Shown: positions 43,664 through 52,923 of the stretch, piece by piece | Position numbering within the stretch: position 1 is the first letter of the stretch | Layout of the letters: each line of letters opens with the position of its first letter | DNA from: Bacteroidales bacterium | GTDB lineage: Bacteria; Bacteroidota; Bacteroidia; Bacteroidales; BM520 | DNA length: 64,000 bases | Direction: 5' to 3' | NCBI GenBank assembly: GCA_016285515.1 | Contig: JAEEQW010000011.1 | Location: 1-64,000 of the forward strand | Position numbers and translations under genes: made by a program | The notes under the pieces: generated by a model | The model's input: the letters and a program-made list of their open reading frames with translations, nothing else | Databases searched by the model: none | What the model was told of the DNA's origin: nothing

Positions 43664-44573
43664 TGTCGCAGTTGTCACAATCACCGGCAAAAAGATGACT
43701 ATATTTGTTTCTGTATGCTGTCATAGTATTGAGAAGCAGTCCGGTAATTGTCATCGGACCTACTCCGCCTGGTACTGGTGAAATCCAGCCGGCAATTTTT
43801 GAAACCTCATCAAAATCCACGTCACCGACCAGTTTGAAGCCTGATGGTGTGTCGGCTGCCTCCACTCTGTTGGTGCCCACATCAATAACCACAGCACCCG
43901 GTTTGACCATGTCAGCGGTTATGAAATTAGGTTTGCCTATGGCAACGATAAGAATATCAGCCCTACGGCATATCTCAGCCATATTTGCAGTTTTGCTGTG
44001 GCAGAGTGTAACAGTGCAGTCTCCAGGATATCCTTTCCTTGAGAGGAGGATGCTGACAGGTGTGCCCACAATGTTGCTACGTCCCACAACCACACAGTTT
44101 TTTCCAGCTGTTTCAATTTTATAGTATTCCAGAAGTTTAAGGATGCCGAATGGTGTTGCAGGAAGATATGCTGGTTCTCCCGAAACCATCTTGCCAATGT
44201 TTACCGGATGAAATCCGTCAACGTCTTTTGAAGGGTCTATAGCGTTAATAATCAAATCCTTGTCAATATGTGGTGGCAGTGGAAGCTGTACTATAAATCC
44301 GTCAACTTCATCATCATGATTGAGGAAATCCACAACAGCAAGAAGTTCTTCAGTAGTAGTGTTTTCCTTCATCTTGTAAACAGAAGAGCTGATTCCGACC
44401 GAATGGCATGTTTTTTCCTTATTGCTCACATAAGTTACACTTGCAGGATCATCACCGACAAGCACGGCAACGAGATGAGGTGCGCGAGCACCCGAATCTA
44501 TTATTTTGGCCAAATCTTTTTTTATCTGTTCCTTTATGGCTATAGAAACGAGTTTACCATCTATTAAATTCAT
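43599..44573 (-). CDS. folD: Bifunctional methylene-THF dehydrogenase/cyclohydrolase with Cys/His-rich tail
   Basis: Interconverts 5,10-methylene-, methenyl- and 10-formyl-tetrahydrofolate with NADP. 324 residues. Catalytic and folate-site motifs are YVSNKEKTC, GFIVQLPLPPHID, GRSNIVGTPVSILL and GGVGPMTITGLLLNTM. A normal FolD ends shortly after that last motif, but here about 28 residues follow, with pattern GDCDNCDNDECDCEDKHCD and then HHGHNC. This tail is coded by the same bases that, in another frame, encode the signal peptide of the PorE-like protein. It resembles a metal-binding tail by composition, yet may simply be read-through coding. Next to ffh and thyA. Confidence 0.95.
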   Translation of the reverse strand: MNLIDGKLVSIAIKEQIKKDLAKIIDSGARAPHLVAVLVGDDPASVTYVSNKEKTCHSVGISSSVYKMKENTTTEELLAVVDFLNHDDEVDGFIVQLPLPPHIDKDLIINAIDPSKDVDGFHPVNIGKMVSGEPAYLPATPFGILKLLEYYKIETAGKNCVVVGRSNIVGTPVSILLSRKGYPGDCTVTLCHSKTANMAEICRRADILIVAIGKPNFITADMVKPGAVVIDVGTNRVEAADTPSGFKLVGDVDFDEVSKIAGWISPVPGGVGPMTITGLLLNTMTAYRNKYSHLFAGDCDNCDNDECDCEDKHCDHHGHNCNSH

Positions 44574-44578
44574 AATAA

Positions 44579-45910
44579 TTATTTTCTGTTACGCATTGCT
44601 CTCATCATATTTGCTCTGCCCTGATTCGAGCTCATTACATGCATCATTTTCTTTGTATCACCAAATTGTTTGAGAAGCTGATTAACTTCCTGTATTGACG
44701 TTCCGCTACCTGCTGCAATCCTCTTGCGGCGACTGCCGTCAATGATTACTGGATTCTGACGTTCATAAGGTGTCATGGAATTGATGATTGCCTCAATACT
44801 TTTAAATGAGTCATTGTCAATATCAATATCCTTGACTGCTTTCCCCATACCTGGAATCATACCGACCAAGTCCTTGATGTTACCCATCTTTTTTATTTGC
44901 TGTAACTGATTCATGAAATCTTCAAGGTTAAAGGTGTTTTTGGCAATTTTTTTCTGGAGTCTCTTAGCTTCTTCCGCATCAAACTGTTCCTGTGCCTTTT
45001 CAACGAGAGAAACAATATCGCCCATGCCAAGAATACGGTCGGCCATACGAGCCGGATAGAAGATGTCAAGTGCATCCATCTTTTCACCGATTCCCACGAA
45101 TTTTATTGGTTTGTCAACCACAGCCTTGATAGTCAGTGCAGCACCGCCTCGGGTATCACCGTCTAGTTTTGTAAGCACAACCCCATCATAATCTATCTTG
45201 TCGTAAAATGCTTTGGCTGTATTCACTGCATCCTGACCGGTCATTGAATCCACAACAAACAGGGTCTCTGACGGTTTGATATTCTCTTTGATTGCGGAGA
45301 TTTCATTCATCATGTCCTCATCAACAGCAAGACGTCCTGCCGTATCAACGATAACGACATTGAAGTGATTTTCCCTTGCGTACTTAATGGCGTTCTTGGC
45401 AATCTCTACAGGTTTGTTGTTGCCTTCTTCCGTATATACTGGAACGTTTATGCCTTCTCCGAGAACCTTTAACTGTTCAATTGCTGCCGGTCTGTACACA
45501 TCGCCTGCAACGAGTAACGGTTTCTTTTGTTTTTTGTTTTTCAGGTAGTTGGCAAGTTTTGCTGAAAAAGTTGTCTTACCTGAACCTTGAAGACCTGCAA
45601 TGAGAATTATGGCAGGACTCCCATTGAAATTAATGTCAACCTTGTCACCGCCCATCAGTGATGTAAGTTCATCATGGACAATCTTGACCATAAGCTGGCT
45701 TGGGGAGACGGAGGTTAGTATTTTCTGACCTATCGCTTTCTCTTTAACAGTATCTGTAAATTGCTTTGCAACCTTATAGCTGACGTCGGCCTCAAGAAGT
45801 GCTTTGCGGACATCTTTCAAGGTTTCTGCAACATTTACTTCGGTAATATATCCCTGACCTTTTAACAGCTTAAAAGATCTTTCTAATCTATCACTAAGAC
45901 TTTCAAACAT
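44579..45910 (-). CDS. ffh: Signal recognition particle GTPase Ffh (SRP54)
   Basis: The protein part of SRP, which binds 4.5S RNA and delivers inner-membrane proteins to FtsY. About 443 residues from the ATG at 45910; the frame stays open upstream but with no SRP-like sequence, so the shorter start is preferred. NG domain: [44 protein letters not shown]. The C-terminal M domain has [10 protein letters not shown] and [13 protein letters not shown] for RNA binding. It lies 5 bases before folD and 53 bases after thyA in the same run. Confidence 0.97.
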   Translation of the reverse strand: MFESLSDRLERSFKLLKGQGYITEVNVAETLKDVRKALLEADVSYKVAKQFTDTVKEKAIGQKILTSVSPSQLMVKIVHDELTSLMGGDKVDINFNGSPAIILIAGLQGSGKTTFSAKLANYLKNKKQKKPLLVAGDVYRPAAIEQLKVLGEGINVPVYTEEGNNKPVEIAKNAIKYARENHFNVVIVDTAGRLAVDEDMMNEISAIKENIKPSETLFVVDSMTGQDAVNTAKAFYDKIDYDGVVLTKLDGDTRGGAALTIKAVVDKPIKFVGIGEKMDALDIFYPARMADRILGMGDIVSLVEKAQEQFDAEEAKRLQKKIAKNTFNLEDFMNQLQQIKKMGNIKDLVGMIPGMGKAVKDIDIDNDSFKSIEAIINSMTPYERQNPVIIDGSRRKRIAAGSGTSIQEVNQLLKQFGDTKKMMHVMSSNQGRANMMRAMRNRK

Positions 45911-45963
45911 ATCAATATATTTTAAACTGCAAAAATAATAATAATTATTGATTCTTTGCCAAT

Positions 45964-46758
45964 CTACACCGCAATTGGAGCTGCAATATGCGGATGGCAT
46001 TGATAATCTTTCAGTTCGAAATCTTCATATTCAAACCCGAATATGGAATGAACATCAGGATTGATGACCATCTTTGGCAGTGGGAATGGGGTTCTTTGCA
46101 ACTGCAGTTTGCACTGTTCAATATGATTTAGATAAATATGTGCATCTCCGAGAGTATGAACGAACTCACCCGGTTCATATCCCGTGACCTGTGCCATCAT
46201 CATAGTGAGCAATGCGTATGAAGCGATATTGAAAGGAACTCCAAGGAACACGTCACAACTGCGCTGATATAGCATACATGACAGTTTTCCGTTTGCAACA
46301 TAAAACTGAAACATCACGTGACACGGCGGCAGGGCCATTTTGTCAATATCGGCCACATTCCACGCCGAAACTATGTGACGGCGTGAATATGGGTTTTCCT
46401 TGAGTGATTTTTCAACATTGGCAATCTGGTCTATAATGTGTCCGTCAGGTGCATGCCATGACCGCCATTGGTAACCATATATAGGGCCGAGATTGCCGTC
46501 CTTATCCGCCCATTCGTCCCAAATGCTAACCTTATGGTCATGAAGGTATTTTATGTTTGTGTCACCCTGCAGAAACCAAAGCAGTTCATAAATAATGGAT
46601 TTCAGATGAAGCTTTTTTGTTGTCAGAACCGGAAAACCATCTTCAAGATTGAAACGCATCTGATAGCCGAAAACGCCCTTTGTCCCGACTCCTGTCCTGT
46701 CTTCACGGACATTCCCGTTGTCGAGAATATATTGAAGTAAATCGAGATATTGTTTCAT
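45964..46758 (-). CDS. thyA: Thymidylate synthase
   Basis: Methylates dUMP to dTMP using 5,10-methylene-THF. Exactly 264 residues, the classical ThyA length. The catalytic Cys is in [13 protein letters not shown], the dUMP phosphate Arg in [13 protein letters not shown], and the C-terminus ends PIAV as in the family. It sits 3 bases after the nucleoside transporter gene and is near folD, which remakes its folate cofactor. Confidence 0.98.
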   Translation of the reverse strand: MKQYLDLLQYILDNGNVREDRTGVGTKGVFGYQMRFNLEDGFPVLTTKKLHLKSIIYELLWFLQGDTNIKYLHDHKVSIWDEWADKDGNLGPIYGYQWRSWHAPDGHIIDQIANVEKSLKENPYSRRHIVSAWNVADIDKMALPPCHVMFQFYVANGKLSCMLYQRSCDVFLGVPFNIASYALLTMMMAQVTGYEPGEFVHTLGDAHIYLNHIEQCKLQLQRTPFPLPKMVINPDVHSIFGFEYEDFELKDYQCHPHIAAPIAV

Positions 46759-46761
46759 AGT

Positions 46762-48333
46762 CTAACCGAGAATAGTGCCCATGATAGCTGATGAAAGAAG
46801 AGCAGTCATTGCTGCTACCAGCAAGGCTTTCATACCATATCTTGACAAGTCGTGACGACGTGTCGGAGCAAGGCTTCCGATTCCTGCAAGCTGAATGCCC
46901 ACAGAGCTGAAGTTTGCAAAACCGCACAGAAGATAAACACCCATGATGATTGACTTGGGCTGAAGGATACCGTTGCTGACCATATCGGTTAAAGTGGCAT
47001 ATCCCACAAATTCATTGATGATAGTCTTTTCTCCAAGAAGCTGACCGAGTTGGAACATGTCCTGACCGGGAACTCCGATGAGCCACATTATTGGGGATAA
47101 GGCATATCCCAAGATAAATTGTAATGAAAGACCGTTGTAGTTAGTCTTGGCGGCAATAAAATTGTTCAGGGTTGTCCAGTCACCTATTTTAAAAAGTATG
47201 AAGTTTGTCAGAGCAATCAGAGCGACAAAAACAAGAAGCTGAGTAGCAACATTTACAGCGAGTCTCATGCCTTCAACTGCACCGTTTGTGATGACGTCAA
47301 GGACATTGGTGTTTTTCTTGTCGGTCTTGGCAAGCTTGACTTCCTGTAATTTATCGACAGTCTGCGGAAATACAATTCGTCCTATTACGACCGAGGCAGG
47401 TGCGGCCATGACCGAAGCTGCAAGCAAATGACGTGCAAAGAACACGCTTAAGGCAGGGTCGCCACCGCCAAGCAATGCAATGTAAGCGGAAAGTGTACCA
47501 CCTGACATCGTAGCCATACCACCGACCATAACGATAAACAATTCGGCATCGGTCACATTAGGCAGATAATTCTTCACAATCAATGGAGCCTCAGTCTGCC
47601 CGAGGAAAATGTTGCCTGCAAGTGAAAGACTTTCAACACCTGACAGACCCATAATCTTCGAGAACAGCCATCCGAGCCATTTCACTATAACCTGTATAAT
47701 TCCCCAGTAAAACAACAGACTTGATATGGTTGAGAAAAAGATTATTGACGGCAATACCTTGAAGGCGAACATATACCCTATTTGCTCATTGTTGATAAGT
47801 CCGCCGAAAAGGAAAATGACACCGCTTTCAGCCGCCATAGTTATCCTTACGAATATCTTACCGAAGAATGTGAAGAATCTGGCAACAGCCGGTATATAAA
47901 TGATACATAGGGCTATCGCAATCTGAAACAGCAGCGAAAAAGCAACGAATTTCCAGTTTATGGCTTTTCTGTTATTACTGAATAGCCAAGCTATTCCAAT
48001 TATTACAATAAGTCCGAAAACACCTCTTAAAATATCTCCGAAAGAGATTGACCTGTCAATGCTGCTATTCAAGGCTTCGAGCAATCCCGAATAGTCCTTT
48101 CGTTGTGTTGCGGGATTCTGAGTAACAGCTTGTTGGACAAGTGTGTCAGCATCAGCGATACTTTCTTCAAAAACGACTGTATCGGCAAGTTGTTCGCTGA
48201 CTTTGACAACTGTTTCCATTTCATTGACTTGGGCCGTTGAATTGTTTGATGTCCCAGCAAAAAAACCTATCAGAACTATTATGGCACTTATTGCCATCAG
48301 ACAAATTCCTATGTATTTTATTACCTTTTTCAT
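46762..48333 (-). CDS. CNT-family Na+/nucleoside symporter with N-terminal extension
   Basis: An inner-membrane concentrative nucleoside transporter of 523 residues. The core (about 95-523) has family motifs FLFGGLINNEQIGYMFAFKV, LGQTEAPLIVKNYL and GGMATMSGGTLSAYIALLG. Before it is an extra hydrophobic helix (about 8-27) and a polar stretch of roughly 65 residues, which classical NupC proteins lack. That stretch may be periplasmic. It is followed by thyA, consistent with salvage of pyrimidine nucleosides feeding dTMP pools. The substrate range is inferred. Confidence 0.93.
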   Translation of the reverse strand: MKKVIKYIGICLMAISAIIVLIGFFAGTSNNSTAQVNEMETVVKVSEQLADTVVFEESIADADTLVQQAVTQNPATQRKDYSGLLEALNSSIDRSISFGDILRGVFGLIVIIGIAWLFSNNRKAINWKFVAFSLLFQIAIALCIIYIPAVARFFTFFGKIFVRITMAAESGVIFLFGGLINNEQIGYMFAFKVLPSIIFFSTISSLLFYWGIIQVIVKWLGWLFSKIMGLSGVESLSLAGNIFLGQTEAPLIVKNYLPNVTDAELFIVMVGGMATMSGGTLSAYIALLGGGDPALSVFFARHLLAASVMAAPASVVIGRIVFPQTVDKLQEVKLAKTDKKNTNVLDVITNGAVEGMRLAVNVATQLLVFVALIALTNFILFKIGDWTTLNNFIAAKTNYNGLSLQFILGYALSPIMWLIGVPGQDMFQLGQLLGEKTIINEFVGYATLTDMVSNGILQPKSIIMGVYLLCGFANFSSVGIQLAGIGSLAPTRRHDLSRYGMKALLVAAMTALLSSAIMGTILG

Positions 48334-48353
48334 TTGTTTTTGTTGAAATCTAA

Positions 48354-48950
48354 CTATTTGTTTTTTCTTTTGTTTCTTTCATCACGATATAACGAGGCAA
48401 GTTGGTAGTCTTCGTCTTTCACGGCCTGTTTCAAGGCATCTTCAAGTTCATCTATTGTGAATTTATGTACCTGTTTCGCCATCCATCCCAAGTAATCATC
48501 ATCTTCTTCACTTGACACTGCATTCATTTCTGAATCATCGTATTTGGAAGATACCGACAGCTCTTCGAAAACATTGTCAACACAGCCTATAGGCGAATTG
48601 AACTTCAAGGCCATGACTATTGCGTCAGATGTTCGGATGTTCAGTACTACGGTGTAGTTCTGATCCAATCTGTCGATTAATATGTCCGAATAGAATACCC
48701 CATGTTCAAATTTCTTGATTGCCACATATTTGACAATAGAATTCGTATCATTGAGAAAAGTCTCGAAAACATCGTGCATTGATGGAACAGGCTCCTCTAT
48801 ATGCTTCAATGTGCGGTAAATAGGCTTTGCAGCGACATCGCTTACAACTATCAGCAGCTGACGGTCACCACCAACTTCTTGAAGAACCAGCGCAGATGAA
48901 TCCTTTCCGGTATCACTGCTTATCAATCCTTTTACTTTAACTTCGACCAT
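48354..48950 (-). CDS. DUF151 bifunctional-nuclease-like protein with UVR motif
   Basis: A 198-residue soluble protein. Residues about 1-135 match the DUF151/BFN domain (GGDRQLLIVVSDVAAKPIYR, LNIRTSDAIVMALKFNSPIG). Residues about 160-195 form a UVR (UvrB/UvrC-type) helical motif (FTIDELEDALKQAVKDEDYQ). A few BFN proteins are reported to be nucleases; activity here is not certain. It lies 20 bases after the C25 peptidase stop and 20 bases before the nucleoside transporter. Confidence 0.9.
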   Translation of the reverse strand: MVEVKVKGLISSDTGKDSSALVLQEVGGDRQLLIVVSDVAAKPIYRTLKHIEEPVPSMHDVFETFLNDTNSIVKYVAIKKFEHGVFYSDILIDRLDQNYTVVLNIRTSDAIVMALKFNSPIGCVDNVFEELSVSSKYDDSEMNAVSSEEDDDYLGWMAKQVHKFTIDELEDALKQAVKDEDYQLASLYRDERNKRKNK

Positions 48951-48970
48951 TAATATCTGTCTTCAATTGT

Positions 48971-51900
48971 TTATTGTTTTATAATTTTCTTTGTGACGAT
49001 ATTGTTGTCAATCATGATTCTTACAACGTAAATGCCTTTAGGCAAATCACTGATGCTTACTTTTTCGCCATTGGTGAGCGATGAATTATGGACCATGGTT
49101 CCTGTAACGTTGAAAATCTTCATATCCGCTCTTTCACCATTGAATTTAACAATGAGGTGATTTTCTGCAGGAACAGGATAAATTGTAACCGCATCATTTT
49201 CATAATCATCAACACCTTCACAATTCTTGATTGTAACACCAATAGTTTTAGAAGCAATGTATCCTACTTCATCGATAGCTGTGAGTGAAATATCGTAATT
49301 GTCTTCCGGATCGAATGGTGATGTTGTAATTGTAAGATATCTTGTCGTATCACCTGTTGACCACAAATAAGATGCGAATTCGCCTGCATCAAGAACTATT
49401 GACTCTCCGACACAAATAGTGGTGTCAGCTGGAAGGTCAATTGACTTAGGACCTACAATATTTACGCCGAAATATTTCAGTATTTTTTTAGCGTAATCAA
49501 GTCTGTCACCATTACTGTTTTCAACAAGTCCGCCATATTCGAATGATGCGCCTATAGTTTTGTAAGTGTCTGTAGTGTTCCCGACAGCGCCGCCGAATTC
49601 AACAGGAGAATTGACCATAAGTTGTGTGGCATTATTAATAGGTGTAACACAATCGATTTTCCTGTTGTCACCATTATATTCAATATAAATACCTTCGAAG
49701 TCCGTTCCTTCAACACCAACTATATCCGTATAGCCATTAACCCAACTTTCTTCGGAAGGATTACCTTCTATACCAAAATACTCTTTCAAGCCATAATCTC
49801 TGTCAGCATACCATACTGAACCGCCTTCAAGATATAGGTTTCCGCCGTTCTGAAGGTAGTTGATGAGAGCCTGCTGTTCGGATTCCTTGAGAGCTGTATT
49901 ATTGTTGTACACACCGGCACAGAGGAAAACAATGTTATATGAGTTAAGTGTTCGTTGAGAAGGAAGCGTCGTCTTATAATCGACATTGGCACCGATGAAG
50001 CTGAACAGGTCGGACCTCAAAACAGGCATTGAGTTTTTCAGCTTATCAAGGTCAACCAGTAAGATTTTTGAATCACCAATCATATAACATATTTCCTTTT
50101 GGTAGCTAATATTCATTTCATCACTCAGATGAGGCAGGAAATGAATGATAAAGCCGTCAATGCAATCACCTACAGTAAAATCAAAACTGCATGTAACGCT
50201 TTCGCCTGATGCAATTTCATCAAAATGGATGACAGCATCTGAATAATTTATGACAGCATCAACATAATCCAAGTGAATATCGACGTTTCGCATTGGGTAT
50301 TTGCCTGAATTGGAATATGTTAATGTAATGGTTCCTGTTTCACCTTGTTCGATTACACCGTCTTTATCTCCCGTTTTTTCAACTATGGAATAACTATCCA
50401 ATGAAATGACAGGTGCCTCGATTGTCATAAATGTTTCGAAAGAAATATTATTGCTTAAATGGAATTTGATAACAACGTCTTTGCTTATTGCGGTGTTTGG
50501 ATTTATATATGCATAAAGCCCTTCAACATTACCTGATTCACCGGCAGCCAGTTCCTGAAGTCCGAAGGATTGTACGCCGAGTTCCACAAAATCATCATCA
50601 CATGTTATGGTAACCTGTTCGCCAGGGAATGGTGCCTCACTCAGGTTGGTAGCCCTTATTATAAAATCAACCCTATCACCGTAATTTATGATTCCATCAC
50701 TGTTGCCTTGTGAATCGGAATAGTTAATCGTAAAATCGATTACAGGAGTAAAGTTAAGCACTCCGACTGAAGTGATGAACGGAATCATGTTGTCAGCCAT
50801 TATATTGACCTGCATTGTGTCACCTGAAACGAGGTTTAATGATTGGAAATCAATGGTGAAATTACCGTTTTGAGTGTTGCCTTTATATATGATGGCATTG
50901 TCTTTTGTTATGACAATTTCCGCTTTGTCAATATTGCAACCGATGTTCCAATCCTTCAGGGTGTTAGGAACAGCAGAAACAATAGTTGCCAATATTGGAT
51001 AAGGTTTTTCAATCCAGACTTTCATCGATGGATCGCCGAACAGTGTAACCTCATAATTTACAAATCTGAAATTGTCTCCATCATAACCCATAACCCAACT
51101 TGTATATTTTTCCTTTGAATATCTGTTGGCATCACCAATTTTTGTGTATCCGCGGTGGTATAAGCCGTCAAAGAAAAGTCTGTCATAATATTGTGATGAA
51201 ACGTTTGTGTTTCCTGGCATGTACCATCCGTAGCGAGAATTGCCGATCTGGGCGACATGGCCGGTTTCGAGAGTTGTGAAAACCTCTGCAAAACAATCCG
51301 ACTTGCCATACGCCGAATAACCTTCGCCTCTGTTGTCGAATGAGCCGTTGTAGCAGCCCTGCGAATATTGGATGGTAAGTGTATGATTAACGCCATTATT
51401 TTTGAAATGACTGGTTGTCAACGCTGAAGCATTAAGTTTCATATTGTATTCCACATTGGAGTGCCCAAGGTGATTCACAACATGAACACCATCTTTGCTG
51501 TACACATCATAAAGGTCGCTTCCCACCCAAGTTGTATCTCTCTCATATAATCTTCTCACGCTTACGTTGGAAGGAATACCGCCGGTTGTAAAGCCATGGT
51601 TGCTTGTACCATACGCAATTTCATCCTTGTAGGTTCCGCCCCATGTGACGATTTCGGAGTTGAGGTTTTCACCAACCATCAGATCCCTTTCAACTTCGTT
51701 GGCAACAGGTGATGACTGATAAAGCATCAGTTTGTTTGTATGTCTCGTCACCTCAGCAGGGCTGTCAGCACAGATTCTGCCCACTGACACTTCAGCATAG
51801 AAATCCGCTTCAAATGAATCTTCACCAAATAAATTGTCTCCGTCTGTATTCCATGTGCCGTCAAGGTTTGAATAGTAAAGGTCGGATGGGATTGAAGGAT

Positions 51901-52804
51901 CACCACCTGCATAAAAACCACGACACGGAATGATGTTCTGCTCAGGTGTGGCCACATCTGCATCGCCTACAAGCAAAAGATAGTCTATCCCATAATTGTT
52001 GTAATAATCCTTGACACAATTTCTGATTTTTTCCTGACTGTCATTGCCTTGATAATACTGATAAATGTGATCTGTAAGCTCAACAGCGCAATAGTAGCCC
52101 TGATTTGTCTTAAAGTTGATGTATGGCTGCAAAGCTGACAATAATGTGTCGGCTGTGATGAAAAGAATGTCGTAATCAGTGGATTTCCTTTCCGGATAAG
52201 TGTATGATGACAATGCAGATGAATCGTCAGCAATGTCAGCAATACGTCTCATTGTCTCGGCATCGTTATAAGCATTCATCTCGGCTTTCTGAGACTTGGA
52301 GGTATTTTCAAATGTGATGGTTTTTATGCATCTGACAATGTTTTCGGAAGGATAATATTTAGCAGGATAAATTTTTACCGTGGTTATGCCATGGCCTCTC
52401 AGAAACTGAGTGTTTGAACCGAACACGTTTTCGGCAGGATATGCTGACTTGGAGCCGTATATCTCAGCATTTTCAGTTCTTTCCACAACATCTGAAGGAT
52501 GTGAAATAGGAATGGGGTTGCCCGCCGGCAAAAGACGTCCTTCTATTTCTTCGTCATAATATTCAACCGACTTGATAAGTACCTTTCCTGAAACGTTGTT
52601 TTGTTTCTCAAGAATGTTGTACTGATAGAATGGAATGACCGGATATCCGGGAGCGGCAACATCAAAACAGTTGGAGTAAACCAATTCAATATAATTACCG
52701 TTCTGTTTGACCTGAGGATATTCAAAATTAATCGTAACTTCCTGAGCCACAACAAATAATGTCATCAAAAACGACAATGCAAATACAGAAATAAATCTTT
52801 TCAT
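48971..52804 (-). CDS. Gingipain-like C25 cysteine protease with T9SS sorting domain
   Basis: A predicted secreted protease of 1,277 residues. The signal peptide MKRFISVFALSFLMTLFVVA (1-20) is followed by a pro-like beta domain. The Peptidase_C25 domain spans about 205-600, with catalytic His448 in VVNHLGHSNVEYN and Cys484 in IQYSQGCYNGSF. Next come Ig-like domains and a Rossmann-like segment at about 910-1012 (ILLVDLDKL, YNIVFLCAGVY, LINYLQNGGNLYLEGGS). A further Ig-like module (VGESIVLDAGEFASYLWSTG) precedes a T9SS sorting domain (IYPVPAENHLIVKF to KKIIKQ). The ATG at 52804 is used; an in-frame TTG nine codons earlier lacks support. Specificity (Arg or Lys) cannot be stated. Confidence 0.92.
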   Translation of the reverse strand: MKRFISVFALSFLMTLFVVAQEVTINFEYPQVKQNGNYIELVYSNCFDVAAPGYPVIPFYQYNILEKQNNVSGKVLIKSVEYYDEEIEGRLLPAGNPIPISHPSDVVERTENAEIYGSKSAYPAENVFGSNTQFLRGHGITTVKIYPAKYYPSENIVRCIKTITFENTSKSQKAEMNAYNDAETMRRIADIADDSSALSSYTYPERKSTDYDILFITADTLLSALQPYINFKTNQGYYCAVELTDHIYQYYQGNDSQEKIRNCVKDYYNNYGIDYLLLVGDADVATPEQNIIPCRGFYAGGDPSIPSDLYYSNLDGTWNTDGDNLFGEDSFEADFYAEVSVGRICADSPAEVTRHTNKLMLYQSSPVANEVERDLMVGENLNSEIVTWGGTYKDEIAYGTSNHGFTTGGIPSNVSVRRLYERDTTWVGSDLYDVYSKDGVHVVNHLGHSNVEYNMKLNASALTTSHFKNNGVNHTLTIQYSQGCYNGSFDNRGEGYSAYGKSDCFAEVFTTLETGHVAQIGNSRYGWYMPGNTNVSSQYYDRLFFDGLYHRGYTKIGDANRYSKEKYTSWVMGYDGDNFRFVNYEVTLFGDPSMKVWIEKPYPILATIVSAVPNTLKDWNIGCNIDKAEIVITKDNAIIYKGNTQNGNFTIDFQSLNLVSGDTMQVNIMADNMIPFITSVGVLNFTPVIDFTINYSDSQGNSDGIINYGDRVDFIIRATNLSEAPFPGEQVTITCDDDFVELGVQSFGLQELAAGESGNVEGLYAYINPNTAISKDVVIKFHLSNNISFETFMTIEAPVISLDSYSIVEKTGDKDGVIEQGETGTITLTYSNSGKYPMRNVDIHLDYVDAVINYSDAVIHFDEIASGESVTCSFDFTVGDCIDGFIIHFLPHLSDEMNISYQKEICYMIGDSKILLVDLDKLKNSMPVLRSDLFSFIGANVDYKTTLPSQRTLNSYNIVFLCAGVYNNNTALKESEQQALINYLQNGGNLYLEGGSVWYADRDYGLKEYFGIEGNPSEESWVNGYTDIVGVEGTDFEGIYIEYNGDNRKIDCVTPINNATQLMVNSPVEFGGAVGNTTDTYKTIGASFEYGGLVENSNGDRLDYAKKILKYFGVNIVGPKSIDLPADTTICVGESIVLDAGEFASYLWSTGDTTRYLTITTSPFDPEDNYDISLTAIDEVGYIASKTIGVTIKNCEGVDDYENDAVTIYPVPAENHLIVKFNGERADMKIFNVTGTMVHNSSLTNGEKVSISDLPKGIYVVRIMIDNNIVTKKIIKQ

Positions 52805-52847
52805 CTTATTATTATTTTTTATTATTTTCAAAAAGAAATTTAAACGA

Positions 52848-52855
52848 CAAAAATA
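52848..52855 (-). promoter_or_regulatory. TAnnTTTG -7 promoter element for the C25 protease operon
   Basis: TATTTTTG on the minus strand, 44 bases before the ATG at 52804; divergent to the sbcD promoter 43 bases away. Confidence 0.6.
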
Positions 52856-52898
52856 AGTAATTTTATGTTCTTAGTTGATTTTTATTTTTATTTTTAAC

Positions 52899-52906
52899 TA
52901 ATTTTG
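52899..52906 (+). promoter_or_regulatory. TAnnTTTG -7 promoter element for sbcDC
   Basis: TAATTTTG followed by CAG on the plus strand, 18 bases before the sbcD ATG. Confidence 0.65.
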
Positions 52907-52923
52907 CAGAAACTTTACAAGAA

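Noticed and set aside
43664-43690. Start of the PorE-like protein at an upstream TTG
   Set aside because: A double ATG lies nine codons later, directly before the signal peptide.
45911-46000. Longer N-terminus for Ffh
   Set aside because: The extra 30 residues overlap thyA and have no SRP-like sequence; the ATG at 45910 gives the normal start.
48354-48950. DUF151 protein considered as UvrB or UvrC fragment because of its UVR motif
   Set aside because: The N-terminal DUF151 domain is complete and the gene length fits the BFN family with a UVR tail.
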